Counted from the stretch's first letter, positions 8,521 through 17,816 are shown. The stretch is DNA of 64,000 bases from CAZSLC01 sp964607675 (GCA_964607675.1 CAZSLC010000008.1:9745-73744); one strand, 5' to 3'. Program-made: numbers and translations. Notes: generated by a model not told the origin, from the letters alone.

Positions 8521-10317
8521 ATGCAAAACATTAGAAATATAGCAATTATCGCTCACGTTGACCACGGTAAAACTACACTTGTCGATAGAATGATTTATCA
8601 GGCAAGGCTAACAAGAGACAACGAAAAATTGGGCGAACTTATTTTGGACAACAACGATTTGGAAAGAGAACGTGGTATAACAATTCTTTCTAAAAATGTC
8701 TCTGTACCTTACAAAGGGAATAAAATTAACATTATAGATACTCCTGGTCACGCTGACTTTGGAGGTGAGGTTGAAAGAGTATTGAACATGACTGATGGAG
8801 TGTTATTGCTCGTAGATGCTTTTGAAGGGACTATGCCTCAAACGCGTTTCGTTCTTCAAAAAGCAATTGAAATGGGTAAGAAGCCAGTAGTGGTTATTAA
8901 CAAAGTTGACAAGTTAAATTGTCGTCCTGATGAGGTCAATGAAGAGGTTTTCGATTTGATGTTCTCTCTTAATGCAACTGAAGACCAGCTCGATTTTACA
9001 ACAGTTTATGGGAGTGCTAAACAAGGATGGATGTCGCGTGATTGGAAAAAACCTACTACTGATATTACTCCCCTTCTTGATGTAATTCTTGAGGTAATCC
9101 CTGCTCCTAAGGAGAATGATGGAACTCCTCAGATGCTGATCTCTTCTCTTGAATATTCCCCTTATGTTGGCAGAATTGCGGTTGGACGAGTAAGCAGAGG
9201 TACAATTAAACAAGGGATGTCTGTATCATTGTGTAAACGCGATGGTGAGATTGAAAAGCAAAAGATCAAAGAGTTGATGGTGTTTGATGGCCTTGAGAAG
9301 AAAAAAGTGAGTGAAGTGGTAAATGGAGATATTTGTGCCGTTGTTGGGATGGAGGGGTTCGATATTGGAGATACCATTGCAGATATTGAAAACCCTGAAC
9401 CGCTGCCACCTATTTCGATAGATGAGCCAACAATGAGTATGTTGTTTACTATCAATGATTCTCCATTTTTTGGCAGAGAGGGGAAGTATGTTACATCCAG
9501 ACATTTGAAAGAGCGTCTTGAGAAGGAGCTTGAAAAGAATTTGGCACTGAGGGTAAAACCAGGAATGGGATCCGATTCTTTTATTGTATATGGAAGAGGG
9601 GTGCTACACCTTTCAGTTTTGATTGAGACTATGCGTAGGGAGGGATTTGAACTACAGGTTGGCCAGCCCAAAGTGTTAGATAAAAATATCAATGGACAAA
9701 GATGTGAGCCAATTGAATATTTGACAATTGATATTCCAGAAGAGATGGCTGGAAAGGCTATTGAACTTTCTACTAGAAGGAAGGCTGCTTTAACAAGAAT
9801 TGAAAGTCGAGGAGATAGATCACATCTCGAATTTGATATCCCTGCAAGAGGGCTTATAGGGTTGAGAAGCAATCTTTTGACAGCCTCTCAAGGAGAAGCT
9901 GTCGTGGCACATAGATTCAAAGGATATGAACCCTATAAAGGTGAAATTGAAAAGAGAAATAATGGATCATTGATTGCAGTAGAAACGGGAATGGCAGTTG
10001 CTTACGCAATGGATAAGCTTCAAGATAAAGGGAAGTTTATTGTATTTCCAGGAGACGAGGTATATGCAGGGCAGGTCGTTGGAGAGCACACAAGAAGCGA
10101 AGACCTTACAATCAATGTTTGCAAAACAAAGAAATTGACAAATGTCAGGGCATCTGGAACAGATGATAAAGCGGTAATTGCTCCCCCTATGGTACTCTCA
10201 TTAGAAGAGGCTTTGGAATATATACAAGAGGATGAATTAGTAGAAGTTACCCCAAAATCAATGAGGATCAGAAAGATTATTTTGAACGAGACCGAAAGAA
10301 AAAGAAGAAAAGGTTGA
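8521..10317 (+). CDS. typA: Translational GTPase TypA/BipA
   Basis: 598 residues. The GTPase domain has G1 AHVDHGKTT (11-19), switch II DTPGHADF and G4 NKVD. Domain 2, two EF-G-like C-terminal domains and the TypA-specific tail (PKSMRIRKI) follow. TypA is a ribosome-associated GTPase involved in 50S assembly and stress or cold adaptation. Length and domain order are normal for the family. It is divergent from guaA. Confidence 0.97.
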   Translation: MQNIRNIAIIAHVDHGKTTLVDRMIYQARLTRDNEKLGELILDNNDLERERGITILSKNVSVPYKGNKINIIDTPGHADFGGEVERVLNMTDGVLLLVDAFEGTMPQTRFVLQKAIEMGKKPVVVINKVDKLNCRPDEVNEEVFDLMFSLNATEDQLDFTTVYGSAKQGWMSRDWKKPTTDITPLLDVILEVIPAPKENDGTPQMLISSLEYSPYVGRIAVGRVSRGTIKQGMSVSLCKRDGEIEKQKIKELMVFDGLEKKKVSEVVNGDICAVVGMEGFDIGDTIADIENPEPLPPISIDEPTMSMLFTINDSPFFGREGKYVTSRHLKERLEKELEKNLALRVKPGMGSDSFIVYGRGVLHLSVLIETMRREGFELQVGQPKVLDKNINGQRCEPIEYLTIDIPEEMAGKAIELSTRRKAALTRIESRGDRSHLEFDIPARGLIGLRSNLLTASQGEAVVAHRFKGYEPYKGEIEKRNNGSLIAVETGMAVAYAMDKLQDKGKFIVFPGDEVYAGQVVGEHTRSEDLTINVCKTKKLTNVRASGTDDKAVIAPPMVLSLEEALEYIQEDELVEVTPKSMRIRKIILNETERKRRKG

Positions 10318-10336
10318 TTATTTTGTAGATAATTTA

Positions 10337-10344
10337 TATCTTTG
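10337..10344 (+). promoter_or_regulatory. -7 box upstream of the DUF177-rpmF operon
   Basis: TATCTTTG fits TAnnTTTG and lies 28 bases before the DUF177 ATG at 10372, within the short typA-DUF177 gap. Confidence 0.6.
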
Positions 10345-10371
10345 CGCCCCATTAATTGATAGATTGAAGTG

Positions 10372-10818
10372 ATGGATTATACCATAGATATCAAGAAGTT
10401 GCCTAATGGTAAACATTTTAAAGAATTCAAGATAGACACAGAATTCTTTAATTCTTATGGTAATGACATTATTAAACACTCTGATTTAGTGGCAAATGTA
10501 CAAATAGAGAAGAGTGCTGGGTGGATAAAAGTTGATTGTAATATCGTTGGTATTGTAGTGGTAGAGTGTGATAGATGTCTTGCTGATCTTGAGATACCGT
10601 TGAATGTGAATTTTCCTTTTACGGTTAAGTTTACATCGTATAGTGAGGAACCAGAGTGGCAAGACAATGTAGTAGTACTCAACAATGCCGATACAGAGTT
10701 AGATATGAGCCAAGTTATCTATGATTATGTATGTGTCAACTTACCTATGCAAAAAGTACACAGAGAGGGAGAGTGTGATGTGGACATGTTGAAAAAATTA
10801 AATGAAATACTAAAATAA
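10372..10818 (+). CDS. DUF177 (YceD) family protein
   Basis: 148 residues from the ATG at 10372; a GTG one codon earlier (10369) is possible. It has the family's CDRCL motif (residues about 65-69) and the acidic LDMSQVIYDY segment near the C-terminus. DUF177/YceD is almost always encoded directly before rpmF, as here (24-base gap), and is linked to 23S rRNA or 50S biogenesis. The molecular role in Bacteroidota is not established. Confidence 0.88.
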   Translation: MDYTIDIKKLPNGKHFKEFKIDTEFFNSYGNDIIKHSDLVANVQIEKSAGWIKVDCNIVGIVVVECDRCLADLEIPLNVNFPFTVKFTSYSEEPEWQDNVVVLNNADTELDMSQVIYDYVCVNLPMQKVHREGECDVDMLKKLNEILK

Positions 10819-10842
10819 AATAAATATAAAATATAGAATATT

Positions 10843-11025
10843 ATGGCACATCCGAAACACAAAATTTCAAAGCAACGTAGAGATAAACGTAGAACTCATG
10901 ATAAAGCTGTAGTTCCATCTTTGTCAACTTGTTCAAATTGCGGCGCAGCAGTTTTATATCATAGAGTATGCCCTGAGTGTGGGTATTATCGTGGGAGACT
11001 ATTAATAAGTAAAAATGCGGAATAA
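10843..11025 (+). CDS. rpmF: 50S ribosomal protein L32
   Basis: 60 residues with the typical start MAHPKHKISKQR and a zinc ribbon built from C30/C33 and C43/C46. It is a structural component of the large ribosomal subunit. All four zinc ligands are retained, so this is the zinc-binding (C+) form. It follows the DUF177 gene and is terminated by two successive hairpins. Confidence 0.98.
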   Translation: MAHPKHKISKQRRDKRRTHDKAVVPSLSTCSNCGAAVLYHRVCPECGYYRGRLLISKNAE

Positions 11026-11052
11026 TTTAAATGTAGATCCTACATTTAAATT
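11024..11052. terminator. Perfect 13-bp palindrome overlapping the rpmF stop
   Basis: A perfect 13-bp inverted repeat (11024-11036 and 11040-11052) with a 3-base loop begins inside the rpmF stop codon. It is AT-rich and not followed by a T-run, so it may be a 3'-end stabilising hairpin rather than a terminator by itself. Confidence 0.5.
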
Positions 11053-11069
11053 GTTAAAATATCAAATTT

Positions 11070-11103
11070 CCGAGGTATAGTTCTTTCTATTCTCGGTTTT
11101 TTG
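11070..11103 (+). terminator. Rho-independent terminator of the rpmF operon
   Basis: CCGAG (11070-11074) pairs with CTCGG (11092-11096), with an additional ATAG/CTAT inner stem, followed by six T at 11097-11102. Confidence 0.75.
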
Positions 11104-11105
11104 TA

Positions 11106-11113
11106 TATATTTG
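11106..11113 (+). promoter_or_regulatory. tRNA-Arg / ompA -7 box (TATATTTG)
   Basis: TATATTTG fits TAnnTTTG and lies 18 bases upstream of tRNA-Arg. No second -7 box is seen between the tRNA and the OmpA gene, so it may serve both. Confidence 0.65.
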
Positions 11114-11131
11114 CATTGATTGATTTATCTT

Positions 11132-11203
11132 GGCCCTATAGTTCAAGGGATAGAACGGAAGTTTCCTAAACTTTAAATCGCAGTTCGAGTCTGCGTGGGG
11201 CTA
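11132..11203 (+). tRNA. tRNA-Arg (anticodon CCT)
   Basis: Acceptor GGCCCTA (11132-11138) pairs with TGGGGCT (11196-11202) and A11203 is the discriminator. The anticodon stem GAAGT/ACTTT has loop TTCCTAA (CCT), and the T-arm CGCAG/CTGCG has loop TTCGAGT. CCA is not encoded. Confidence 0.93.
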
Positions 11204-11227
11204 CTACTTTTAACTAAATTTTTTAAA

Positions 11228-12442
11228 ATGAAATCTTTTTTTAGAACTACATTGATTGCATTACTCTTTGCAATCTCTTTTGTCTCTTTTGCACAAGAGA
11301 ACACTAAAATTGAGTCGTCAAAAAAAGCTTCTTGTAAATATGGTCCCTACATTACAAACAATGCATTTGATAACATCTTTATCGGAGCTGGCGGTGGAGT
11401 TACATATCTATTAAATGGTTATAATGTTGGCAATTTTACAAATAAACTTTTTTTAGGGATAGATATCTCTTTAGGTAAGTGGTTCACTCCCAATCTTGGG
11501 GTTCGTTTACAAGCTAACGGAATGTATGCAGGAGGATATACTGTCGGAACAGGTTTGTTCGCCAAATATCCAACATTATCTTCTGATGAACTTAGTAGAT
11601 CTTCTTTTCATGTCAGAATGCTTCATGGAGATTTCCTTTTAAATCTATCTAATGTTATCTCTGGATATCGTGAAGATAGATTTTGGGATTTTATCCCTTT
11701 TGTAGGTTTTGGTTATGCAGGTACCTCTGCCAAGGATAGTAGAGTTAATAGTTTTGCAGGATATGTAGGACTATTAAATACATTGAGAGTTACCAATTGG
11801 TTTGATTTTACAATCGAAGCTAAGTACATGCTTGCCCCTGGTACATTTGATGGCGAGCCATATGGTACAAATAGCATTGATGGTTTGGCTATGGTGACTG
11901 CTGGTGTATCTTTCAATCTTGGAAATAAAAAATTTGAAAGGAAGAGCTCTTATGTGGCTGCATCTGAATACAAAGCTGCAAAGGATCAACTTAATTCAAT
12001 CAAAAAAGAGCTACAATCAAAACAGGATGAAAACGCTCAATTAGCAAATGATTTAAATAAAGCTCTTGAGGCGAGAAATAATGTGGTTACTCCAGTAGCT
12101 GCTGTCTCAAAAGAAATTTATGAATTTTCACCAGTTGCATTGTTTTTCCCTATTGGCCAGGCAACACTTAATAATAAAGAACTTGTCAATCTTGAATTCT
12201 TTGTTAAAAAGGCTCTCGAAATTGATCCTGAGCATATGTTTACTTTAACTGGAATGGCAGATAGTTCTACTGGAACAAAAGCGCATAATCAAGCATTAAG
12301 TGAAAAGAGAGTAAATTATGTAAAGAGTCTTCTTGTTAATAAATATAATATTAAGAGAAATAAGATTAGTACAAAGGCTAATGGATCAACAAATGATTTA
12401 TTTGATGCTCCTGAACTTAATCGTATAGTGATTATCAAATAA
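11228..12442 (+). CDS. OmpA-family outer membrane protein
   Basis: 404 residues from the ATG at 11228; the frame is open further upstream but that would enter tRNA-Arg. A signal peptide (MKSFFRTTLIALLFAISFVSFAQ) is followed by a beta-barrel-like region (about 35-245), a charged coiled-coil stretch (about 250-290) and a C-terminal OmpA-like peptidoglycan-binding domain (about 310-404). Expected role: anchoring the outer membrane to the cell wall. Start selection is also supported by the A-rich stretch before ATG. Only 24 bases separate it from the tRNA. Confidence 0.9.
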   Translation: MKSFFRTTLIALLFAISFVSFAQENTKIESSKKASCKYGPYITNNAFDNIFIGAGGGVTYLLNGYNVGNFTNKLFLGIDISLGKWFTPNLGVRLQANGMYAGGYTVGTGLFAKYPTLSSDELSRSSFHVRMLHGDFLLNLSNVISGYREDRFWDFIPFVGFGYAGTSAKDSRVNSFAGYVGLLNTLRVTNWFDFTIEAKYMLAPGTFDGEPYGTNSIDGLAMVTAGVSFNLGNKKFERKSSYVAASEYKAAKDQLNSIKKELQSKQDENAQLANDLNKALEARNNVVTPVAAVSKEIYEFSPVALFFPIGQATLNNKELVNLEFFVKKALEIDPEHMFTLTGMADSSTGTKAHNQALSEKRVNYVKSLLVNKYNIKRNKISTKANGSTNDLFDAPELNRIVIIK

Positions 12443-13354
12443 GTGAAAGATATTTGGACTATCTCGTTTGAAGATTTTCGTTCTTTTCTTCGTTTAGAAA
12501 GATCATTGTCGGAGAACACTGTTGCCTCTTACCTTTCTGATCTGAAAAAACTGAAAAGATTCGTTGAGACTGATAAGTCTATTTCAAGCAAAATTACCCC
12601 CGAGGAGCTTTCAAGTGAGAACTTGAAAGCTTTCTTGGGGGTTCTTCTTGATAACGGAACAAAAAAACGTTCTCAGGCACGTGTACTATCTTCCATAAAA
12701 GCATATTATAAATATTTGGTACTTGAGGGGAAAATTAAGGATAATCCCTGTGATCTGCTTGATGCTCCTAAAATTAAACCATACTATCCTACAGTCCTTA
12801 CATTAGAAGAGGTGTTGTCAATATTGTCATCTATTGACCTTTCACGGGAAGAAGGACATAGAAACAGAGCAATAATTGAAATGTTGTATTCATGTGGATT
12901 GAGGGTTAGTGAGCTCACGAACATGAGAGTGTCTGATTTGTTTTTAGATGATGGTTTTGTCAAAGTTGTTGGAAAGGGTAATAAGCAGAGGCTTGTCCCT
13001 ATGGGCGAGCCTGCAATTGATGCAGTAGTTAATTACCTTGATAAAGAGAGAAGAAGGTTTAGTCTAAATTCTTCTTCTGACTATTTGTTTTTAAATAGGA
13101 GAGGGGGAAAACTTAGCAGAGAGATGGTATTTTTACTTGTAAAAAAGTATGGGGAGAGGGCTGGTATTGAAAAGGATATCTCTCCACATACGTTTAGGCA
13201 CTCTTTTGCAACTGCCCTTGTTGAAAATGGGGCAGATTTGAGGGTTGTTCAACAAATGCTTGGCCACGAAAGTATCTTGACAACGGAGATATATACTCAT
13301 ATTGATTCTAAAAAGTGGCAGAGTAGTATTTTAGAACATCATCCCAAAAGATAG
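12443..13354 (+). CDS. Tyrosine recombinase, XerC/XerD type
   Basis: 303 residues from a GTG directly abutting the OmpA stop codon; an alternative start further in cannot be excluded. It has an N-terminal SAM-like core-binding domain and a C-terminal catalytic domain with R154, K178, H249-x-x-R252, H275 and nucleophile Y284. Length and motifs fit chromosomal XerC/D, which resolve chromosome dimers at dif. No dif-like site or mobile element was noticed next to it, so an integrase role is less likely. Confidence 0.93.
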   Translation: MKDIWTISFEDFRSFLRLERSLSENTVASYLSDLKKLKRFVETDKSISSKITPEELSSENLKAFLGVLLDNGTKKRSQARVLSSIKAYYKYLVLEGKIKDNPCDLLDAPKIKPYYPTVLTLEEVLSILSSIDLSREEGHRNRAIIEMLYSCGLRVSELTNMRVSDLFLDDGFVKVVGKGNKQRLVPMGEPAIDAVVNYLDKERRRFSLNSSSDYLFLNRRGGKLSREMVFLLVKKYGERAGIEKDISPHTFRHSFATALVENGADLRVVQQMLGHESILTTEIYTHIDSKKWQSSILEHHPKR

Positions 13355-13356
13355 TT

Positions 13357-13989
13357 TTATAACGACGAGTAGTATTTGCACCATTTTTTTAATTCGCACT
13401 CTTTGCATTTAGGGTTTCTTGCAGTGCATACATACCTTCCATGAAGTATTAGCCAATGGTGTGATATTGCTCTATATTCTTCAGGTATATTTTTGGTCAA
13501 TTCTTTTTCTACACTTTCGACAGTTTTTCCATTGGATAAACCAAGCCTTTTTGAAATTCGAAATACATGGGTATCAACTGCTATTACCTGTTTTTTATAC
13601 GCTATGGAGGAGACGACATTTGCCGTTTTTCTACCAACTCCAGGTAACGATTGCAACTCTTCGATTGATTCTGGAATTTGTCCGCCGAAATCTTCTACCA
13701 ATTTTTTAGAAAGACCTAATAGATGTTTCGTTTTATTATTTGGGTAAGATATGCTTTTTATGTAAGGAAATAACTCTTCAAATGAACTTTCTGATAGAGA
13801 TTGTGGCGTTGGATATTTTTCAAATAGGGCTGGAGTGACAATATTTACCCTTTTGTCTGTGCATTGAGCAGAGAGAACTACAGCAACTATGAGCTCATAT
13901 GGATTTGTAAATTTTAGCTCAGAACTTGCATTTGGTCTATTTTCCTTAAACCATTCTATTATGCCTATGTATCTCTCTTTCTTTGTCAT
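13357..13989 (-). CDS. nth: Endonuclease III (DNA glycosylase/AP lyase)
   Basis: 210 residues. The helix-hairpin-helix motif LPGVGRKTANVV carries the catalytic K121, the catalytic Asp is D139 (VDTHVFRIS), and a [4Fe-4S] loop is formed by C188, C195, C198 and C204. It removes oxidised pyrimidines and cleaves abasic sites. Its start overlaps the end of the upstream FtsE-like gene by 4 bases, indicating cotranscription. It is convergent with the recombinase gene (2-base gap). Confidence 0.97.
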   Translation of the reverse strand: MTKKERYIGIIEWFKENRPNASSELKFTNPYELIVAVVLSAQCTDKRVNIVTPALFEKYPTPQSLSESSFEELFPYIKSISYPNNKTKHLLGLSKKLVEDFGGQIPESIEELQSLPGVGRKTANVVSSIAYKKQVIAVDTHVFRISKRLGLSNGKTVESVEKELTKNIPEEYRAISHHWLILHGRYVCTARNPKCKECELKKWCKYYSSL

Positions 13990-14723
13990 TGTCCAATTAA
14001 TTCTGCAAAGTCAATTCCATTTTCTAACGAATTGACTACCTCTTTACACATCATATCTTCACATAGCAGAGTTCTTGCTGGAAAATCTTTCAATAAGCCC
14101 TTGTTATGCGTTATCATTAAAATCGCAGTCTTTTTTATTCTATTGATATATATTAGGAGATCCATGATTTCATTTGCGGTATCGTTGTCGAGATTGCCTG
14201 TAGGTTCATCAGCAAGGATAATTTCAGGGTCATTGAGTAATGCTCTTGCTATTGCTATCCTTTGTTGCTCCCCACCAGATAATTGGTGTGGCATTTTGTG
14301 CGATTTGAGATTCATGTCAACGTAAGATAGAACTTCATTTATTTTATTATTTATTGATTTAGAATCTTTCCACCCAGTGGCTTTTAACACAAATAGAAGA
14401 TTTTCATAAACATTTCTATCCATAAGGAGTTGAAAGTCTTGAAATATTACCCCGATTTTCCTTCTCAAATATGGTATTTGCCTTTTTTTTAATTTTTTAA
14501 GGTTAAATTCTCCTATTGAGGCCTCTCCTTTGCGAAGGGGAAGCTCTCCAATGAGTGTGTTAATAATGGAGGTCTTTCCACTACCAACTTTACCAATTAT
14601 ATATATGAATTCCCCTTTGTAAATAGAAAGATTTATATTTGATAAGATTAAATTACCTTCATTTATGATATCAACATCATTGAAATTAATCAATTTTTTA
14701 TTTTGTTCAATGCTATTATCCAT
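13986..14723 (-). CDS. ABC transporter ATP-binding protein, FtsE-like
   Basis: 245 residues. Walker A is GKVGSGKT (44-51), the signature is LSGGEQQ (about 148-154) and Walker B with D-loop is ILADEPTGNLD. The QDFQLL...NVYENL stretch is typical of the FtsE/LolD group. FtsE pairs with the membrane protein FtsX to control cell-wall hydrolases at division, but no permease gene is adjacent. The neighbour is nth, overlapping by 4 bases. LolD or a MacB-type ATPase is the alternative. Confidence 0.8.
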   Translation of the reverse strand: MDNSIEQNKKLINFNDVDIINEGNLILSNINLSIYKGEFIYIIGKVGSGKTSIINTLIGELPLRKGEASIGEFNLKKLKKRQIPYLRRKIGVIFQDFQLLMDRNVYENLLFVLKATGWKDSKSINNKINEVLSYVDMNLKSHKMPHQLSGGEQQRIAIARALLNDPEIILADEPTGNLDNDTANEIMDLLIYINRIKKTAILMITHNKGLLKDFPARTLLCEDMMCKEVVNSLENGIDFAELIGQ

Positions 14724-14754
14724 CTTTAAAGTCTTTTTTGAGAATTGCCCTTTG

Positions 14755-14762
14755 CAAATGTA
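14755..14762 (-). promoter_or_regulatory. ftsE-like gene -7 box (TACATTTG)
   Basis: Minus-strand TACATTTG fits TAnnTTTG, 32 bases upstream of the ATG at 14723. Confidence 0.6.
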
Positions 14763-14783
14763 TAATATTTGAGGTTTTATTCC

Positions 14784-14791
14784 TAAATTTG
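14784..14791 (+). promoter_or_regulatory. -7 box upstream of the TPR gene (TAAATTTG)
   Basis: TAAATTTG fits TAnnTTTG, 19 bases before the ATG at 14811. Together with the box at 14755-14762 it makes this a divergent promoter region. Confidence 0.45.
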
Positions 14792-14810
14792 TTTGTTAAA
14801 ATGGTGCAAT

Positions 14811-17800
14811 ATGTGTAGGTCGTTTCAATTTATTTTTCTATTCCTTTTTATTAGTTTTTCCTCCTTTTCTCAAATTAACAAGGATATACAACAAAAAACG
14901 ATAGATATCGTAAAATTGTTTGAGAGTGATATGTATGTCGCTGTTGAGGCGGAAGTGGATGATATTTTCTCTAATTATTCAAATCTACCTCTACATTATC
15001 AATGTGAGTTGGATGCTTATAAGTTGATGAGTGCTATTTTACTATGTCGTCCAAATATTGAAGGATTGATTGCTGACTATTTTGTTAAATATCCAAATAC
15101 GGAGTGGAAACCACTTATTGAGTATTACCTTTCTTGTTATTATTTTGATATTGAGAATTTTCATAAATCATTAGATATTATGAATATGATGGAGTTTTCA
15201 TCATTGCCGCGCGATAAGATGCTCCAATTTCTGTATAATCGTTCTTATTCAAATATGAGAGTTGGAAATAACTCAAAAGCGTTGTTGGGTTTTGATAAGA
15301 TTATTTCCTTGGGAAAGACTAAGTATCTCTCCTCTGCAATTTATTATTCTGCCTATATTCATTATCTCAGCAAGGATTTTAAACAAGCAATTCAGTTCTT
15401 CTCAAGGATTGAAGAAGATGATACATATACAAAAGTGTCAAAGTATTTTAAGTGTGAATCGTATTTTATGCTAAAGAATTATCAGTATGTTATTTCTGAA
15501 GGGGTTAAGGATTACCTCCTCTTGGAGGGCGAGTACAAAACCAGACTAGCTCGTATCATTTCTGAATCATTCTATAGTATGGATAAATCAAAAGAGGCTA
15601 AGAAATATTTTGACTTGTATTCAAATTCAAATTCAAATTTGTCTAAAAAAGATATATATTATTCTGGGATAGTATCTTATTCTCTCGGTTCATATAGAAG
15701 TGCCATAGATGCTTTTCAAAAAGTAGTGGGAAAAAGTGATTCACTTGGCCAGAGTGCTTATTTATATCTTGGAAATTCATATTTACAGGTTAAAAACAAA
15801 TTTGAAGCAATGAGTGCCTTTAAAAGTGCTTCTGAGTGTGGTTTTGATATATCAGCTAAGGATGACGCATTGTTTCAATATGCAAAACTCTCTTTTGATT
15901 TGAATGGAGATATATCTGTCTTTAATACTTACCTTAATAGATTCCCTTCATCTTCTCGTTCAGATGAGATTTATTATTATATAGCTACTGCATACCTACT
16001 TAACAAAGATTACAAACAAGCTATTGATGCAATGTTGAAGGTTAATCATTTAAGTCCCAAAATGACAGCTAATCTTCAAAAGGCAACCTTTTTTAGAGCT
16101 ATTGAGCTGTTTGAGAGGGGGGCGTACAAATCAGCAATTACTAATTTAACGCTATCAATGAACAATAGTACTAATAATTCTTTATTTTTATTAGCAAAAT
16201 ATTGGCTTGCTGAATGTTATTATAGAATTGACAATTTTCAAGAATCAATTATTATTTTGACTAATCTATTAAATAATTCTGATTTCAAGAGCTTTAAGGA
16301 GTATCCTACATCTATTTATAATCTTGCTTATTCCTATTTTAAGCATGAAGATTATGACAAAGCAAAGTACTATTTTAATGACTATCTTTCCTTATCAAAT
16401 ATTAAAAAAACTTATTTTTTAGAGGCGAGAATTAGAGTAGCTGATTGTCATTATATGATGAAAGATTATGCAATTGCAGCAGAAAAATTTGATGAAATTT
16501 CTAATTTGTCAAGCAACTTAGATCCTATTTATGCTTCATATATGGGTGCGATTTCATATGGACTTATTCCCAATCTTGATAAAAAGATAGATATACTTGA
16601 GAAGGTTGTGAGAGATAATACAAATTCATCGTTATACACTAATGCAATGTATGAATTAGGCAGAACATATATTCAAGCAAACGAATCGCAATTGGGGGAA
16701 AAGTGTTTTATGGCATTAATCAACAATCCTCCAGACAGTGTGTTCTATGGTAGATCTCTTATAGAATTGGGAATGATTCACTCTAATGTTGGGGAATACA
16801 CACCAGCTATTAATTATTTTAGACAGGTGGTAGAGAATGCACCATTTTCAGATGATGCAAAAAATGCATTATCGTGTATGGAAACAGTGTATCAAATTCA
16901 GAATAAACCTGAAGAGTATCTCTCATATCTTGATGAAATAGGTCTCTCTTCTTCGAAGACAACTTCGGAAAAGGAGCTAATGTTATTTAATTCAGCCGAG
17001 CAATTATTCTTATCGGGAAAATATAGTCAGGCTATTAATTCCTTAAAGGCATTTCTTCATGCTTACCCCAATGGGGCAAAATCTGATCAAGCCAATTTTT
17101 ATTTAGGTGAGACCTTGAAAAAACTGGGTAAAATAGAGGCAGCAGCAAGTGCTTTCTTCACCGTTATGCAAAAAGGAGGGTCTTCTTTTTCTGAACTTTC
17201 TACCCTTAATTATGCTGATATTTCTTATAAATTGGAGAAATATAATGATGCTATCAAAGCTTATGAAACACTATACGAGGTGGCTAAACTTCCAAACAAT
17301 AAAATCGAAGCTCTCTATGGCGCAATGAATTCGTATTTTGCAAATAGAGAGTATGAGAATGCTATTTCAAAGGCAATGACTGTCTTATCTTTTGATAAGA
17401 TTCCAGAGGATAGAATAATTAGAACGAAATATGTTATTGTAAAATCTAACATTTATCTTGGAAAACGTGCGAGTGAGGTGTCATTTATTAAGGAGTTGGC
17501 TAATAATAGTTTGTCTGAGGTAGGTGCTGAATGTGCCTATTTACTTATCGAGGATACTTTTGACGCTGGAGATTTTGATAAAGTTGAAAACATGGTTTAC
17601 AATCTTTCTGATTCCAAGACCTCTCAGTTGTACTGGCTGGCTAAAAGTTTTATAATTCTGGGCGATTCATTTGCGGAAAGGGATGATTGGGAGCAAGCTA
17701 AAGCTACTTATCAAAGTATTAAGGATGAGTATAAACCCAAAGATAAACGGGATGATGTTATAGAACAGGTAAATATGAGACTTGAAAAAATTCCAAAAAA

Positions 17801-17816
17801 AAATGAAAAGAAATAG
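14811..17816 (+). CDS. Large periplasmic tetratricopeptide-repeat protein
   Basis: 1001 residues from the ATG at 14811 (a TTG at 14793 would precede the signal peptide). The N-terminus is a signal peptide (FIFLFLFISFSSFSQ); the rest is many TPR-like helical pairs recognisable by repeated Y/A/G spacing such as YYFNDYL, YLGNSYL, YLGETLK. No catalytic domain is visible. TPR proteins scaffold envelope complexes. Its 3' end overlaps the start of an outer-membrane barrel gene by 14 bases, implying translational coupling and a shared function. An in-frame (TTCAAA)3 microrepeat encodes S-N repeats near 15620. Confidence 0.85.
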   Translation: MCRSFQFIFLFLFISFSSFSQINKDIQQKTIDIVKLFESDMYVAVEAEVDDIFSNYSNLPLHYQCELDAYKLMSAILLCRPNIEGLIADYFVKYPNTEWKPLIEYYLSCYYFDIENFHKSLDIMNMMEFSSLPRDKMLQFLYNRSYSNMRVGNNSKALLGFDKIISLGKTKYLSSAIYYSAYIHYLSKDFKQAIQFFSRIEEDDTYTKVSKYFKCESYFMLKNYQYVISEGVKDYLLLEGEYKTRLARIISESFYSMDKSKEAKKYFDLYSNSNSNLSKKDIYYSGIVSYSLGSYRSAIDAFQKVVGKSDSLGQSAYLYLGNSYLQVKNKFEAMSAFKSASECGFDISAKDDALFQYAKLSFDLNGDISVFNTYLNRFPSSSRSDEIYYYIATAYLLNKDYKQAIDAMLKVNHLSPKMTANLQKATFFRAIELFERGAYKSAITNLTLSMNNSTNNSLFLLAKYWLAECYYRIDNFQESIIILTNLLNNSDFKSFKEYPTSIYNLAYSYFKHEDYDKAKYYFNDYLSLSNIKKTYFLEARIRVADCHYMMKDYAIAAEKFDEISNLSSNLDPIYASYMGAISYGLIPNLDKKIDILEKVVRDNTNSSLYTNAMYELGRTYIQANESQLGEKCFMALINNPPDSVFYGRSLIELGMIHSNVGEYTPAINYFRQVVENAPFSDDAKNALSCMETVYQIQNKPEEYLSYLDEIGLSSSKTTSEKELMLFNSAEQLFLSGKYSQAINSLKAFLHAYPNGAKSDQANFYLGETLKKLGKIEAAASAFFTVMQKGGSSFSELSTLNYADISYKLEKYNDAIKAYETLYEVAKLPNNKIEALYGAMNSYFANREYENAISKAMTVLSFDKIPEDRIIRTKYVIVKSNIYLGKRASEVSFIKELANNSLSEVGAECAYLLIEDTFDAGDFDKVENMVYNLSDSKTSQLYWLAKSFIILGDSFAERDDWEQAKATYQSIKDEYKPKDKRDDVIEQVNMRLEKIPKKNEKK

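Noticed and set aside
9162..9872. 236-codon minus-strand frame inside typA
   Set aside because: Antisense to a fully conserved GTPase; no homology pattern, no promoter.
11195..11227. Upstream extension of the OmpA gene into tRNA-Arg
   Set aside because: Would overlap the mature tRNA; the signal peptide begins at the ATG at 11228.
12443..13354. Integrase of a mobile element
   Set aside because: No att repeats, no phage or plasmid genes beside it; length and motifs suit chromosomal XerC/D.
15620..15638. (TTCAAA)3 microrepeat in the TPR gene
   Set aside because: Six-base units cannot change the reading frame and only three copies are present.
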